DNA of 64,000 bases, taken from NCBI GenBank assembly GCA_964036295.1, contig OZ038463.1, forward strand, positions 10,035,274 to 10,099,273, written 5' to 3'. How positions within the stretch are numbered: the first letter of the stretch is position 1; every line of letters begins with the position of its first letter. Below the pieces are notes generated by a model. The model did no database searches. It had not been told where the DNA came from and saw only the letters and a program-made list of their open reading frames with translations. Of the stretch, positions 45,273 to 57,102 are shown piece by piece. This DNA is from Plumapathes pennacea. Its lineage: Eukaryota; Cnidaria; Anthozoa; Antipatharia; Myriopathidae. A program made the translations under genes and the position numbers.

Positions 45273-47491
45273 CCTGGGATTCATGACAGCGTGGATCTCT
45301 CCTGGACGCACCATCATGCCGTGCTTTGGAGAACACTTGTATAACTCTTTGCCTCCCAGCCTGCCGTCACTATCACCAACTATTGAACATTAACAAGCCC
45401 AAGAATATAAATCATCACTGTACACGTGCGTACTAATCATACGGCATTTTTTTTAATAACACGACCCCAAGCTGTACCTTTAACTATCATCGTGTACTAC
45501 ATAAGGTTTTTTGACTGATAGATAGATTGATATAGAGTGACTACAAGTCATCGCGTTCAATATTTTTGACACAAATCTCTTATCGCACATCTCATATTAT
45601 ATTTTGAAATTTGAAAGACAGTGTCACCACATTTCATAATTTCATACTTAATAAGATTAATTTATGTTTTACCAGTGCTTCACAATATAGGTATTCAAAA
45701 AAAAGCCTGTGTCATACGTGACCGAATGTTGCAAATTATACAGACAGACAACAAAATACAGACAGAAGGAAAGGCAGACCAATAGCACTATTGAATAGCA
45801 GTAGTAACCAGAGACAGTAGACAGTAGACAGTAAAGAGTACTCACGGGGCTGGTCCAGTTTGAGTCCCACGTACACCCGTCCAGAGCTGATCCCTCCGAT
45901 CTTTCCAACGTACTTGACCACGCCAGCAATATTCAGCTTTTCCTCACCTGTAATTCAAGTGTGTTGCTACATGTAAGCTTCATCCGCACTATGAAGTTTT
46001 GGTGAAATGATTAACTCGAGTCTCGCGTTTCATGCATAACTGAACAGTCTCGCTACCCAAAAAGATCCTCCGATCAGTAAACATAAACACGCGATAAGTG
46101 ACACGTCTTCCCTTCACAATCTCTCTTTCATAGTTTTTCTTCAGGAAATGGCCAACATAAAGAGAAGATGAGGTCATGTTCGAAAGTGATGCTTTGCAAG
46201 GTACAACGCTAGTGTGTACGCTATTTTGCACCCGCGCTCAACTTGATGTGTCCGACGTTATCATTGGAAGTCGCATACGCAACAAAATGAAACACAGACC
46301 CCTTCTCTGAGCCTTGTGTGGTACACTCTAAACATCTCACCTAAAACGCCACTCTGGATCATAACCCGGTCACCCATGTGCACCGCCTTCTTCGCCAAAA
46401 GTTCCTCATCATCACACGCACCCCAGCCCTCCTGCTCTAACACCCGGGCGTCCATGTCGCTGTAGTACCCCCTCCCAGTAGAGTCGTCATTCTGAGGCCT
46501 CCAGGGGGGGAATGTTCTCATTCCGTATGATGACGCGGGTCTCGTGGGTCTCGTGTGCCTCGCGGGCGGTGCACTAGGAGGACGGGGTGACAGTTTAGGT
46601 GCAGAAGGTCCCGTGTCGTTGCGTGGCTCTGTCGCATGGTTTTGTTCTGGTTCTGCTGTAGGACTGCTGTCCTCTTTCGTTTGATCTTCCTTGGACCATG
46701 CAAACTTAAAAATTCAAGAAGTGTTAGTAGTTATCACAGACGGAGAAAACTCAATCATTTTTAAATGAAACAACAAACCGTGTTCAAGGCCTATTTCTCC
46801 TTAGTTACAATTTCTAACTAAAGAAATACAGCCTTCGAAAAGAAAAGCATTGCCATTTCTCGTTTTTTTCCCTTGTGCTTGCGTCGCCCCGGTTCACACA
46901 TGCTTGTCTTGTGCCACACGCGTGAACTATCTTTGCAAGACAGAAAATGGCAAAACAGTTCGATACAATGTTATTTACGAAAATTACAATTCATTCTCAA
47001 ATGTCGGTCGCTTTCGGACATTCTCGGTCCTTCTCGGTTCATTCTCGGGCTAATTCGGGCTGCCTCAGTCTCTTGATTTACATGCACGTTCCAAATGTCT
47101 TTCGAAACTCTCTGTTGAGAACTAGTTTTGGTATACCTGGGCTCAGAAGTAAAACGCCTACAGTATAATGAGTCAACCTATAACGTCGATGTGGGTATGC
47201 TGAACGCTTTATAGTTTGGGAAAGCTGACGCTTCGAGTGTTATCCCTTCGTCAGAGAAAAGTAGCAAAGAGATTACACAATCTAGATCTAGCTAGGTCTA
47301 GCATACCGTACGGCGGCTGTTGATGTATCTTGGGTTCAACTGGGCATTTCCAAATCTTTTCCCGAGGCGGCGTTTCTGAGCAGAGTTGTCAAAACTGTTC
47401 GTTCCCTCCCCGTATCCACTTCTGCTCCCCACTCTCCTGGGCGGGGCACTCTTCGGTCTCCTCCTGCCGATGAAAACATCTTCATGTAACA
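45273..47491 (-). CDS. CAP-Gly domain exons (partial gene; may belong to the coiled-coil gene upstream)
   Basis: Four exons join in phase: about 47307-47491, 46341-46704, 45846-45947 and 45273-45379. The first is basic and Ser/Pro-rich (FIGRRRPKSAPPRRVGSRSG). The second is Pro-rich, then has DMDARVLEQEGWGACDDEEL and starts the CAP-Gly fold (HMGDRVMIQSGVLG). The third has VVKYVGKIGG and GRVYVGLKLDQP, and the fourth GDSDGRLGGKELYKCSPKHG and MMVRPGEI. CAP-Gly domains bind EEY/F-type tails of tubulin and EB proteins; the usual core motif is GKNDG and here it is GDSDG. The exon beginning near 47491 needs a phase-1 partner. The nearest upstream coiled-coil exon (47897-48150) leaves phase 2, so either a small exon was missed or these are two genes. 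The 3' end is also uncertain. Confidence 0.8.
47185..47270. repeat. Possible dispersed repeat with GACGAAGGG...CGAAGCGTCAGC motif
   Basis: On the minus strand the segment reads CTGACGAAGGGATAACACTC then GAAGCGTCAGCTTTCCC. I recall closely similar strings as common dispersed repeats in invertebrate genomes. A looser relative lies at 29473-29520 (GAAGCTGATGTTTCCGATG ... CCCTTCATCGG). It lies inside the intron before the Pro-rich exon. Confidence 0.4.
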
Positions 47492-47896
47492 CTTCATTTA
47501 GAAGTCATTAACGCCATGGCAAAACGCACGAGAAGTGCTTTATGAAATGAGAAATGAATTCTTGCTGACAGAAGCTACATCAGGCGCGTTCGACTACAGC
47601 CGCCATCTTATTTCCAAAACAAAACAAAACAAAAAAGGATAGAAAAGAAAGCTAAATGTTTCCATGTGAAACCAAACTTTAGATTTGAGCATTTACGTAA
47701 CTATCTTTCGATAGGGTGAAAGTCGTCTCGAGTGTTGCATTTCAGCCTAAAAAAATATGTTAATCTCTTACTGGCTGAACGATGGAGTGAACTACTCTTC
47801 TGCTTGAGGAATGGAATGGAATGGGAACGCATTGATCCAATTAAAAATCCGTAAGTTGTTCTTAAAGAATTTATGAGACACAAAAGCTCAATTTAC

Positions 47897-50800
47897 CCAA
47901 GAACCTTTTCGGCCCTTTTTGTCCACCAATCGCGGTCGTTCTGGTACGACGTCCACACCTCGTCCAACTCTCTGCTCAGCTCGTTAACCAATTCTTTAGC
48001 GTGAATGTACTTCATGAGCTGCGCCTCCAGCTGTTTATCTTTGTGTGTTACTGCCGTCTTTAGGTTCCTCACTTCATTTTGACACTCCTCCAAATCAGCT
48101 TTGACCCTTTTGTTGTCCTCTTGCAAATTCGCTATGTTTACATGGAGTTCCTGTCGTTGAAAAAGTGACTGATCAGTGAACCGGGCAGGTTGATCAATCG
48201 AGGTCACAAAAAACTAACGAAATAGAAACTAAACTATTCACAATTTGTTTAATACTTTGAAGAAAATGCTGCAAATGCAATCACCATCGTCTTGCTGTTA
48301 TGACTAACTTGCTAAACGAAACTATAATTATTGGACATTAGTCCTTCTTTCCTTACAGTGCTATCATTCTTTTATAGTTGTACAGCAATTCATTACTTTA
48401 AAATTCAGGCTACTGGGAAAAAAACTTTGAACTGACATTCAGTAACTGTACTAAAACTCAAATTATTTAATAGCCTTCTCTTCCAATGCAGTTTGCATGA
48501 TCACACAAATAACTGGAGTTCTATAAAGAATCAGCTAGATTAAGTCCGGTTCGGACGTCGCTGAACCTACTGCAAATTTATTAGCTCAAACAATGGATTT
48601 TGGTCCTTTGCAGTTATTTAGGTTCGGCGGATAAGAGGAGCAGCTTCTAAAACATGCACGCACCTTGTTTGTGTCCTTTGCTTCCGCCAGGCTGCTTTGA
48701 GTTTCTTCCAGTTCTTTTTCCGTTGCTTCAAGCCGCTTCTCCAATTTTTGCTTGTCTTCTTCTGTCAAGTCAAGCCTTTCTTTCACAATAACATGCAGTT
48801 TGGCTTCCTACAAAAAAGGCAGATGGCTGGAATAAATATATGTCCCGGCAGGTAAGTATTATTAAATGGATTCAAAGAGTCTTCTTTGTTATGTTAGCCT
48901 GTGGATACAGCAATCGGAGCCTGCGCACCGAGGGGAAGCGGCTGTATCTGCAAACTACGATTAAAGTAACAAAATAAAAATACTGTAAACATTATGACGA
49001 CTAAAAGGCTTCCTGATGGAACGGAGTTTATGATGCTTGTGACTGCTCTTGAAGAATATCGTAACGCTTTACCCCAGGTCGCCTCCTCGTGAATCATGCA
49101 TTCAAGGTTGTACTACTAAGGTAAAAAGAGGTCTAGCCTGCAAAGGCGGCGTTCCCGTTTAGGCCAAGTTCTATCCGAGTGTAAGCCTGGGGCGAGTACA
49201 AAAACTTCGGAGGGAATGGAGGTGGAGAAAATTGGACTGACAAGGAACGGGAACGCCGGCTATGCAGGCTGAAAGAGATCAGGCTACAGTTCTTTCCGAT
49301 TTAACCTTATTTTAAGAACATGTCATGGATTACTTATGAATGCTTTAAAAGGTATGTGCTGCAGATCTATTAAATCAATAGTTTAAAGCCAGCCCGGCTG
49401 CTCTGACAAAGGACTATTAAACGCTCAAAACAGCCTCAGGTTGATACTTTGCCCCTTTTAAAACCAAATATTTACACTGTACTGCTATACCTGTTCAAGC
49501 TTGGCGGTCCTCTGCTGTTCCGTTTCTAAGCTCTCTTTCAGGCTGCTCATATTCTTCTCTTTCTCTGCAATGACATTCTTTGCAATCTGCATAATGAAAG
49601 ACAGTCGTTAAAAATAGATGTGGCCCATCACAATATGGTACTAATACTATTGAATCATCTGTAACAGACGCCACCATAATCATTATACATTTCAAATTTA
49701 TGCACACAATTTGCTTACTGATAAAGTGTCCTTGACTTCTGTTAATTCCAGCTGCAGCATCTGATTTTTTCTGTCGCATTCTTTGGCTCTGGTCCTGTAA
49801 AGACATCACCCACAAAATGTCTAACATGTTGTGTACATGACTATTGCATCAAGGGTGCCGTTCTATCAATAAGGACGTGCCACTTTGAGAACAGTGAAGG
49901 AGATTATTTATATGAATAGGTCATTACACAGCAGAACTCTGTGGGAAATCTACTAGTATTATATTATCAAGGCAAGGCAGACAACCTTTGAACTAGATTT
50001 AGCGTCCGGCTTAGAAAGGCGTCCACCTTAGAGAGGGTTCAGTTACAGAGAAACAAGTGAAAATCGGCGAGGACCAAATCTGTATGCTGTCTGCCTTAGA
50101 GAGGTGTCTGTTGAGTGTATGTCAATCCCAAGACCACCTTTTTTTGTTAAGACCTAATTTATCATCCAAAATATCTGTCTCAAATGAACTCCACTGTAAA
50201 TGGATTGTTACTTACTGTGCCATCATCCTTTCATGCAGCTGTTCATTAAAGTCACTTCTGGTGTCCTCTATCTGAGTTTTCTGGAATTTGATAGTTTCTT
50301 TGGCTCTCTTTATTTTTGCCTTCAGTTCCTCTCTCTCAGCTTTCTTGTCCTCTGCTCTCTGCAGTCGGTCTTTAGTGTCAGACAGTTCCCTTTTAAGCTT
50401 GACCATCTCATCATCATCTGCAATTTATTGGTAAAACAATAAATTTAGACATCAGTTTTATGGTAACTGTCTGCCGCAATTACATGTACTGTACAGTTCA
50501 GTTGTATCAGGCTTCAGCTATGTGAACCAGAGTCTAATAGATTAGGGTTGACCTACCAGGTGTGGCTGCAAATTCTCCACACACATTTTCACCTTTTCCC
50601 CCACTCTTTTCCCATGTCATCCAATTTTACTACTAATAGTAGCTAAATGTTTGTCTGTTCAGTATAGATACTTACTGATTTGTAGCTTGTCCAAAGCTTC
50701 TTCCAGCTCACCCTTGTACTTGTTTGCTGCCTGCTCTTTCATCTTATACTGAATGACAAATCAAAATGATTCCTGTTAACAACACTTAATTCAAGGTGAA

Positions 50801-53800
50801 CATCTTGATTTTGTGATGAATTCAACTGAATAACTTGGTCACCATCATGGAGATCACATCTAATGTCAATACTGCAGTGTAGTAATATTATTGTACACAT
50901 AACTTCTGACCCAAGTCAAGTACAGGCCACTATTCAGTTACTCCTGCACTAGCATTTCATTTAGCTATAAACTCACCACTTTGTCAACTGCTTCCAACGC
51001 CTTGACAGACTCATCATAAGAGTGTTGCAGGGCCTGTTTCTCATTGTTCAACTGGATTACTTTCTGTTGCAGTTCACCTACTCTATCTTTAGATTTCCGG
51101 TGTGAATCCTGTGACATCTGATCAATCATCAGTGCTGTCTCTTTATCCCCATCCTTCTCCTCATAAATAGACAGTTTCTCCTGAAGTTCTGCATTTTCAC
51201 GCCGCAGTTTCTCGACTGCTGTTTGCTGGTGCTCAGTGTGCGTTTGTGCATTGGAAAGTTTGGATTCAAGCTTCAATTTCTCTTGGGCAACTTTCTTCTG
51301 ATCCTCATGAGCTTGCAAAAGCTCCTGCTTCAGTTTCTCCAAGTTATCTGTTTGCTCCTCAATTGTTTTGGTTAGATTTTCTATTTGTTCCTGCTGTTCT
51401 CTTGAACTCTCCTCATGCTTGTTGAGTGAAGCTTTTGATGCAGTTACCTCTGAGTTTGCTTCTTGCACTTTTGTTTCAAGATGTTCCAGATCATTTTTCA
51501 GACCACTCACCTGGACTTTCAAATCAGCAATAACCTTTTCGGATGTTTCTGATGCTTCTTTTGATTGGATGGAAAGCTCCTTCAGACTTCTCTCCACTCC
51601 CTCCTTTGCTTTACTAAGTTCTGCAATCTCCGCTCTCAAGTCAGCAGTTGAACTTTCATCTTTATCCTTCTGGGACAGAACAAATGCCTGTGGATCCAGC
51701 TGTCCTTGCAGCTCCTCATTTTCACTATTAAGCTTCTCCACAATACCTGTAAGTTCCTGAAACAAAAGATCATCATTAACAGTCACAGAGACACAACAAG
51801 GCTGATGGACGCATTGATGTTGGTCCAGCTTGGCCAAAGAATGTCCAACTGATAATCTATGTCCGCACACATGGCTTATAATTTATGATTGACAGAACAC
51901 AGTGTATGTTGGTCATTTTTGCCCACCATGTAAATACATGTTTGCCCTATTGTGGATTGCCCCTTCATGAAAATATTGTAAGATCTATACAAGCTCTTGT
52001 CACAATTTTGTCAAGATCAGATAAGATAAGCCAATATTTATTAATATCAGGTCAGGATGTCAATGCTTTTAGTTTAATATCTTGGATATCTTCAAACTGC
52101 AAGATCTTGGTAACATCCTACTATAACATCTTAGGGTAAAACCCTGCCGAGATCTTGCTAAGATCATGTCAACATCCTGCAGGATCCTACAAGACTGTGC
52201 CGGATCTTGAAGGATCTTAGGGTTAGATCCAGTACAATATTGCCAAGAACCTGTCAAGACCTTGGTATGATACTTCTAAGCTCTATTTAGGAATTATAGT
52301 CCTGCTAAGGGGCCAGTTGTTTATTACCTGTGAGGGCCGGGGCCGGCCAAATTGCTGGGGGGTCACTTTCAGAAAATGGTAGCTTGTGGGGGGTCATTTT
52401 TAAATAGTTGGCGTCCTTTGGGGGGTCATATTGTTGAATATTCGCTTTTATGGCCATCATTTATGGTTCTTAGTTGTAGTATTGATCAAACCGGATCGCA
52501 AGTACTTTTCCCCAGTCTCCTCCCCCTTTTGTCCCTTTTACTTGTCCCAATCCTCTAATTGTGGTTGTCAGGTAATCGGAAAGGCCTAGGATGGTTTATG
52601 CGTTCTGTGATCAACAGCGATACTTTGCGTGTCGTCAATTTTGTTATTAATGTGAAACGTGAGCATGTTTTCAGTGGCTGCAGTTGAAAGGGGAGGGGTG
52701 GGGAGTCGCTTTTGTCCTGAGAGACATTGTGTGGGGGGTCGAATTGAAAAACACCAAGGGCTCTGGGGGATCAGCTTCAAAATGTCTGCTTGGTGCTGCA
52801 AAACTCACAGGTAATAAACGACCAGCCCCTAAGATCTTGTCATGATCCTCCAAGACCATGCAAGATGCTCTGGCTTTTCTGATAACGATTAGATTAGCAA
52901 AACAACTACAAGTCTTACCTGGATTTTCTTCCTATAATCCATAATTTGCTGCTCCATTTCTTCTTTTCTTTTAGACATCGACTCCACACTTTCCTCCAGT
53001 TCTTTGCATTTTTTCCTCAGTTCCTGGTTTTCATTTGTTTGCTTGCTGAAACCCGATGAGTGTCTGGTAAAACCAATTCCAAACCCAGCCACATGCTCGC
53101 CATCAGTTTCATCAAGTTGAGTATCTTTTATTGCTCCATTTTGCTCCATTTTTGCAGATTTATCCTTCTGTTCCCCTTGACTCAGTTTACTATGTTTTTT
53201 CTTCTTTCCTTTCTTCTCCCATATTCCATTTTCTTCTTCCTCTGAACTGCTGCTGTCTGATTCGCTGGAGGATCCATACTCTGTGCCACTTGTAATTTCA
53301 ATTTTTGGGACCTCCATGGAAGAGGAATTTCCTACTCTTTCTGTCTCAGCTTGTTGACCAGCTTGAGCCTCATCAGCAGTTTCAGCACCTGGGACGTCTT
53401 CATTCACTTCAGCATTTTCTTCAGTTCTCACTTGCTGTGTGCTCTCATCAACTTCCTTCCCAAAAACATTTCCCAGTGCATCTGACTGCAAGGAGACCTT
53501 TTTATTGGTGCCGTTGTCTATGAGGCTGTCCCCTTCACCACTATCATTTGGTTGCACCTGTGTGAAAATAGTGTTATATACACTCAGTATTTTTACACTG
53601 TGTCCACTTTGTACATTTACAGGCTGAGACTATTTCTGTATAAACATCTTGGAGTACTATGTTATGTAGTACACAGTTCCACTTCTCAACAAAAAGATAT
53701 ATATTTATTGTTCATTTAGCATGACTTTTTACTACGCCACTACATGTAGAAGTGCAGTTATATTGACTTCAAACTGCCTGTCCAATTTATTCTAAACGCT

Positions 53801-54640
53801 AAATTGTGATCAATAAAATTGTATTGGAGCAGGAAAAAAATATATTAATGACTGTTTTCGAGACAGCTGGTCCTGAGAATATTATAATGGTCTAAAGTCA
53901 ATTCAATTAACTAATTTACTCAATTCGTAAATGGCCTTGCTCAAAATGTCCCTAATTAAACGTGTTCTGTTGTTAGCAACCAAGATCATTCAACTTTAGT
54001 ATAATATTATTGACTATTACAAATTGGCTTATCCGATAAAAAAAAAATGCCGCTTATGTTTGCATGAAATAAATAGATTTATCTCAAGAAAGGACCTTAG
54101 CAACAGCGTTTGTTAGAAACACAGATCGTATTAGAACTGTGTTTACTTTGCGACTTTCGATTACTCGTTAGCGACCTCTAATTCCGCCAAGAAACGATAA
54201 AGGTTGAAATATAAACAATATGCATAAAAGCGTATCTATGCCTGGCTTTACCTGACAAAGTTTAGATCGTAAATAAAGACAATATGCCTCCTTGACTGCA
54301 GCTTTTATCCTGTTGTGGGTGACAACTACACACACTCATACTTTATTTACTAAATCCTTGACATTTACCAAATGTGGCTGTCGTTTGTCAACCACAACAA
54401 AGTTTTGATAGGCCGATTTTTGTAAATCATTCCACACGCGGACTTGGTGTTTTAAAATGGGGACAAAACCTATCATTAAGGGATATTACCATCGAAACTT
54501 ACCTCATTGTTCAATTCGTCCCTCAAATCTTCCATTGCTGCTTCCACAATTCCTTCTACGAGTTGAAGCGCGTATTCCAGAACAGCTCTTGAGAAGGCCG
54601 ATTGATCATTCGCTGCCGAGCTCGCGCTCGAAGACGCCAT
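47897..54640 (-). CDS. Long coiled-coil protein with N-terminal amphipathic helix (3' end uncertain)
   Basis: Nine exons agree in phase: 54503-54640, 52919-53557, 50977-51756, 50676-50748, 50216-50417, 49719-49794, 49491-49586, 48664-48807, 47897-48150; about 800 residues. It starts MASSSASSAANDQSAFS. Residues 17-36 form an amphipathic helix (RAVLEYALQLVEGIVEAAME). Exon 2 is an acidic, Ser-rich disordered region (SSSESDSSSSEEEENG) with a Lys-rich patch (KKGKKKKHSK). From about residue 225 on nearly everything is heptad-type coiled coil (ENEELQGQLD, KLRRENAELQEKL, DDEMVKLKRELSD, KLEKRLEATEKELEETQ). Near the end is DEVWTSYQNDRDWWTKRAEK. I do not recognise a named orthologue. The CAP-Gly exons that follow on the same strand may be its C-terminus. 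It is divergent from uL3m. Confidence 0.85.
49985..50115 (+). repeat. GTCCGCCTTAGAGAG-type repeat
   Basis: Several imperfect copies of (G)CGTCCACCTTAGAGAGG / CTGCCTTAGAGAGGTGTCTG lie here. Related copies are at 38043-38135 (AAGCGGACACCTCTCTAAAG on one side and GTGTCCGCCTTAGAGAAAG on the other), and weaker ones at 33604-33640 and 37370-37390. The opposed orientation at 38043-38135 suggests the ends of a small inverted-repeat element. Confidence 0.55.
52020..52260. repeat. Cluster of degenerate GATCTTG/CAAGATC words
   Basis: More than ten copies of AAGATC, GATCTTG or GGATCTT occur in both orientations within about 240 bases, next to the Harbinger-like element and resuming after it (AAGATCTTGTCATGATCC at 52832). 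The element appears to have inserted into this older simple repeat. Function unknown. Confidence 0.5.
52309..52829. mobile_element. Non-autonomous PIF/Harbinger-like element (TAA target duplication)
   Basis: The left end GGGGCCAGTTGTTTATTACC(TGTGAG) is inverted at 52804-52829 with three mismatches in 26. TAA flanks both ends (52306-52308 and 52830-52832). A three-base TWA duplication with G-rich termini is the signature of PIF/Harbinger transposons. The 521-bp interior has repeated GGGGGGTCA strings and no transposase frame. It is inside a coiled-coil gene intron. Confidence 0.8.
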
Positions 54641-55228
54641 GAGAGCTAACTTTCGTCGTATGCATCATTGCCCCGCAGTACCAAAACAATACAAAGAGTG
54701 TGCGCTAAAACAATAGATATTTCACCTGAAGGTATTCGCGTGTTGCTTGCAATCTTATACAAAAGGAAAGAGCGCCGGTCGCTTGGTAACCGCAAGGCTC
54801 ACTTCAGGACGAGGCTTGCGTGACAGACACTGAACACAGTACTTTCGCCTTATTCAAGTTTTTTGGTTCTTTTTTAATATGCTACTTATCCTCTTAACAA
54901 GCAGGGATGCTGGAAGAACACAATACCGTGGGCTACTTAAATGATGTCCCACCGACCCAGCCAGCCGTCCCGTTCTCTGTTGAGTTCCAATTTTATCCTA
55001 CCCCACAACCACTCCCACCCTTCCCTCTATCCGACTCCACGTACACCAATCCATGCCAAGCATGGGACAATTCGGGTATCAGAGGGGAAATGGGAGCCGG
55101 AGCTCGAGGGTGTCTTCTTGGCTCCTCCCCTCCCCCTCCCCCTCCCCCCACCAACACCTCCCCCTCCCCTCTCCCCTGGGTTCCTCATTCTCGACCGAGC
55201 ACAGACTGGGTGCTACAGTCCATCCAAC
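54641..55228. promoter_or_regulatory. Divergent promoter region of the coiled-coil gene and uL3m
   Basis: 588 bases lie between head-to-head start codons. The uL3m side has a pyrimidine tract (CCCCTCCCCCTCCCCCTCCC near 55130-55148) about 80 bases before its ATG, in the position expected for the transcribed leader. The long frame over 54907-55365 is a shadow of this low-complexity sequence. Confidence 0.5.
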
Positions 55229-57059
55229 ATGGCGGCATCTCGAGCGTCCATGTGTGCTCGCTGGACTTTGCAGTTTTCTTCACCTTGTGGACTTCCTCTA
55301 AGGGCTCATCGCGCGTACAAACATTTCGTTGGAACTATTTATACGTCAAGATATTTTTCGAGTGAAGTAGAGCCCGAAACACCGAGTAACGAATCCCCTG
55401 AGGACGTGCGAAACTTGTTCGAAGTGTACGAGAGTAACTCAGCGTTGTTAAGTAAACCCAGGGACAAGAAGGAGCCGTTTACCGAAGAAGAAGCACATAG
55501 GGAAATTAAGAAACAACAGAAGTTGTTACAAAAGACTGAAGTACAAATCGAGCCGGGAAAATATCCTTGGACAAGTGGCTCCAAGCGAGTCGGAGCTATC
55601 GGAGTTAAACTTGGAATGTCAGCGTTGTGGTTGAAGGATGGGAGAAGAATGCCTGTCACGTTGATACAGGTATAGTGCACTGTTTTTAAAGTATAAAATG
55701 TAGAAAATATAATTTTGGATAATCCACCCATCAACATGATCATACCCCCCCACCCCCACCCTGCATGTTTTTAGTGTGGCTATAAAGCTAGCTTTTCTTC
55801 ATAGACCCCACCCCTGAGCATATTAACACTGGGGAGCGGTACAGTACACTGCTTCAATATCTGAACAAATTCTTGTACAGATAAAAGAATGTGAGGTTGT
55901 TCAAGCAAGAATTGCAAGAAAGGATGGGGGTGTGGATCACAAGACGGAGCTCCAAGTTGGTGCTGTGGATGAACCTGAAATCCATAAGGTGCTCTACAGA
56001 GTTGTATATGTAATATATGGGAAATTATTCATAACTGAGGGCACATAAATCTCACAAGAATAAAGTCTTGCATTTTATTACAGTGGAACGCCGTTAATAC
56101 GGCCACCATCTGGACATAAAAATCTGGCTGTATTGACGGGGTGGCTGTAATAATGAGGTGGCCGTAGGCAGGCTTCCACTGTAGGATAAACTCAGATTGA
56201 ATGGATTCATGCAAAACGGGACAGCAGTGCATAAGAAAGTATACTTTTTATAGCTTGCTATGACAACTAAGCAAGCTCTGTTTTAATTTACTTAATTTCT
56301 ATTGGATGGGTATGTCTTGCCATTTCTTCTGCTGAGCTTCCTGTCAAATTTTTAGGTGAGGAAAGCTCAGTTTGGACACTTCAGAAAGGCTTGTCTGCGG
56401 CCAAAGAAAAAAGTTTGCAGCTTCCCTGTCACCAAGAATGCACTCCTTCATCCAGGTATGGCATCATTTCTGTGGTTTGTACATGAAGTCCTGATGATGG
56501 AAGTGTGCAAGTGTTTTAGTTTTATGATCCAAGTCAAATGGAGCACTTGATAATAGTCTGTAAGATATCCAAGCTAATGAATACATGATGTGATGGGTTG
56601 TTTTTATCTATCATAGGCCCTTTTACAGAACATGAATGTGTCTTTGATACTGTACAAATGCATTCTTCAATTCATAAATAATTAGGATAGTAGAATATTT
56701 ATTCTTATGAACTTGTTGCTTTTCAGGAACACCTATATTTGCAGCACACTTCTATCCTGGACAGTTTGTCAAGATTCAAGGAGTATCGTATGTTATCATA
56801 TAGTATTATAACATGCTTTGTCAATCTGACTGTTATTCAGAGCATCATTTTAGGGACAAACATAACCCAAGGGCCATCATTGCAGAAGGCCTGTTTATAA
56901 TTTGCTATGCCTGCTATACTAAATATAACTTTTTATAGAACCAACAAGGGCTTCCAAGGAGTCATGAAGAGGTGGGGAATGAAAGGGCAACCAGCATCAC
57001 ATGGACAGACCAAGACGCACAGGAAGATGGGCGCAACAGGAGGAGGACAGGCATGTGAA

Positions 57060-57102
<43 letters not shown>

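Noticed and set aside
47590..47625. A start codon in the context AATAAGATGGCGGCTG on the minus strand as the 5' end of the CAP-Gly gene
   Set aside because: The frame closes after eight codons and no good donor allows it to join the next exon.
47701..47760. A bridging exon between the coiled-coil and CAP-Gly parts
   Set aside because: The acceptor is good (TTTTTTTAG) and a donor exists, but the required frame runs into a TAG before it.
45846..54640. Firm call of one single gene from the coiled-coil start to the CAP-Gly exons
   Set aside because: The phases at 47897 (2) and 47491 (1) do not match, and no bridging exon without a stop was found, so the two parts are listed separately.
54907..55365. 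152-codon frame upstream of and overlapping uL3m
   Set aside because: It is Pro/Ser-rich because it crosses the CCCCTCC tract, and it is out of frame with the clear uL3m product.
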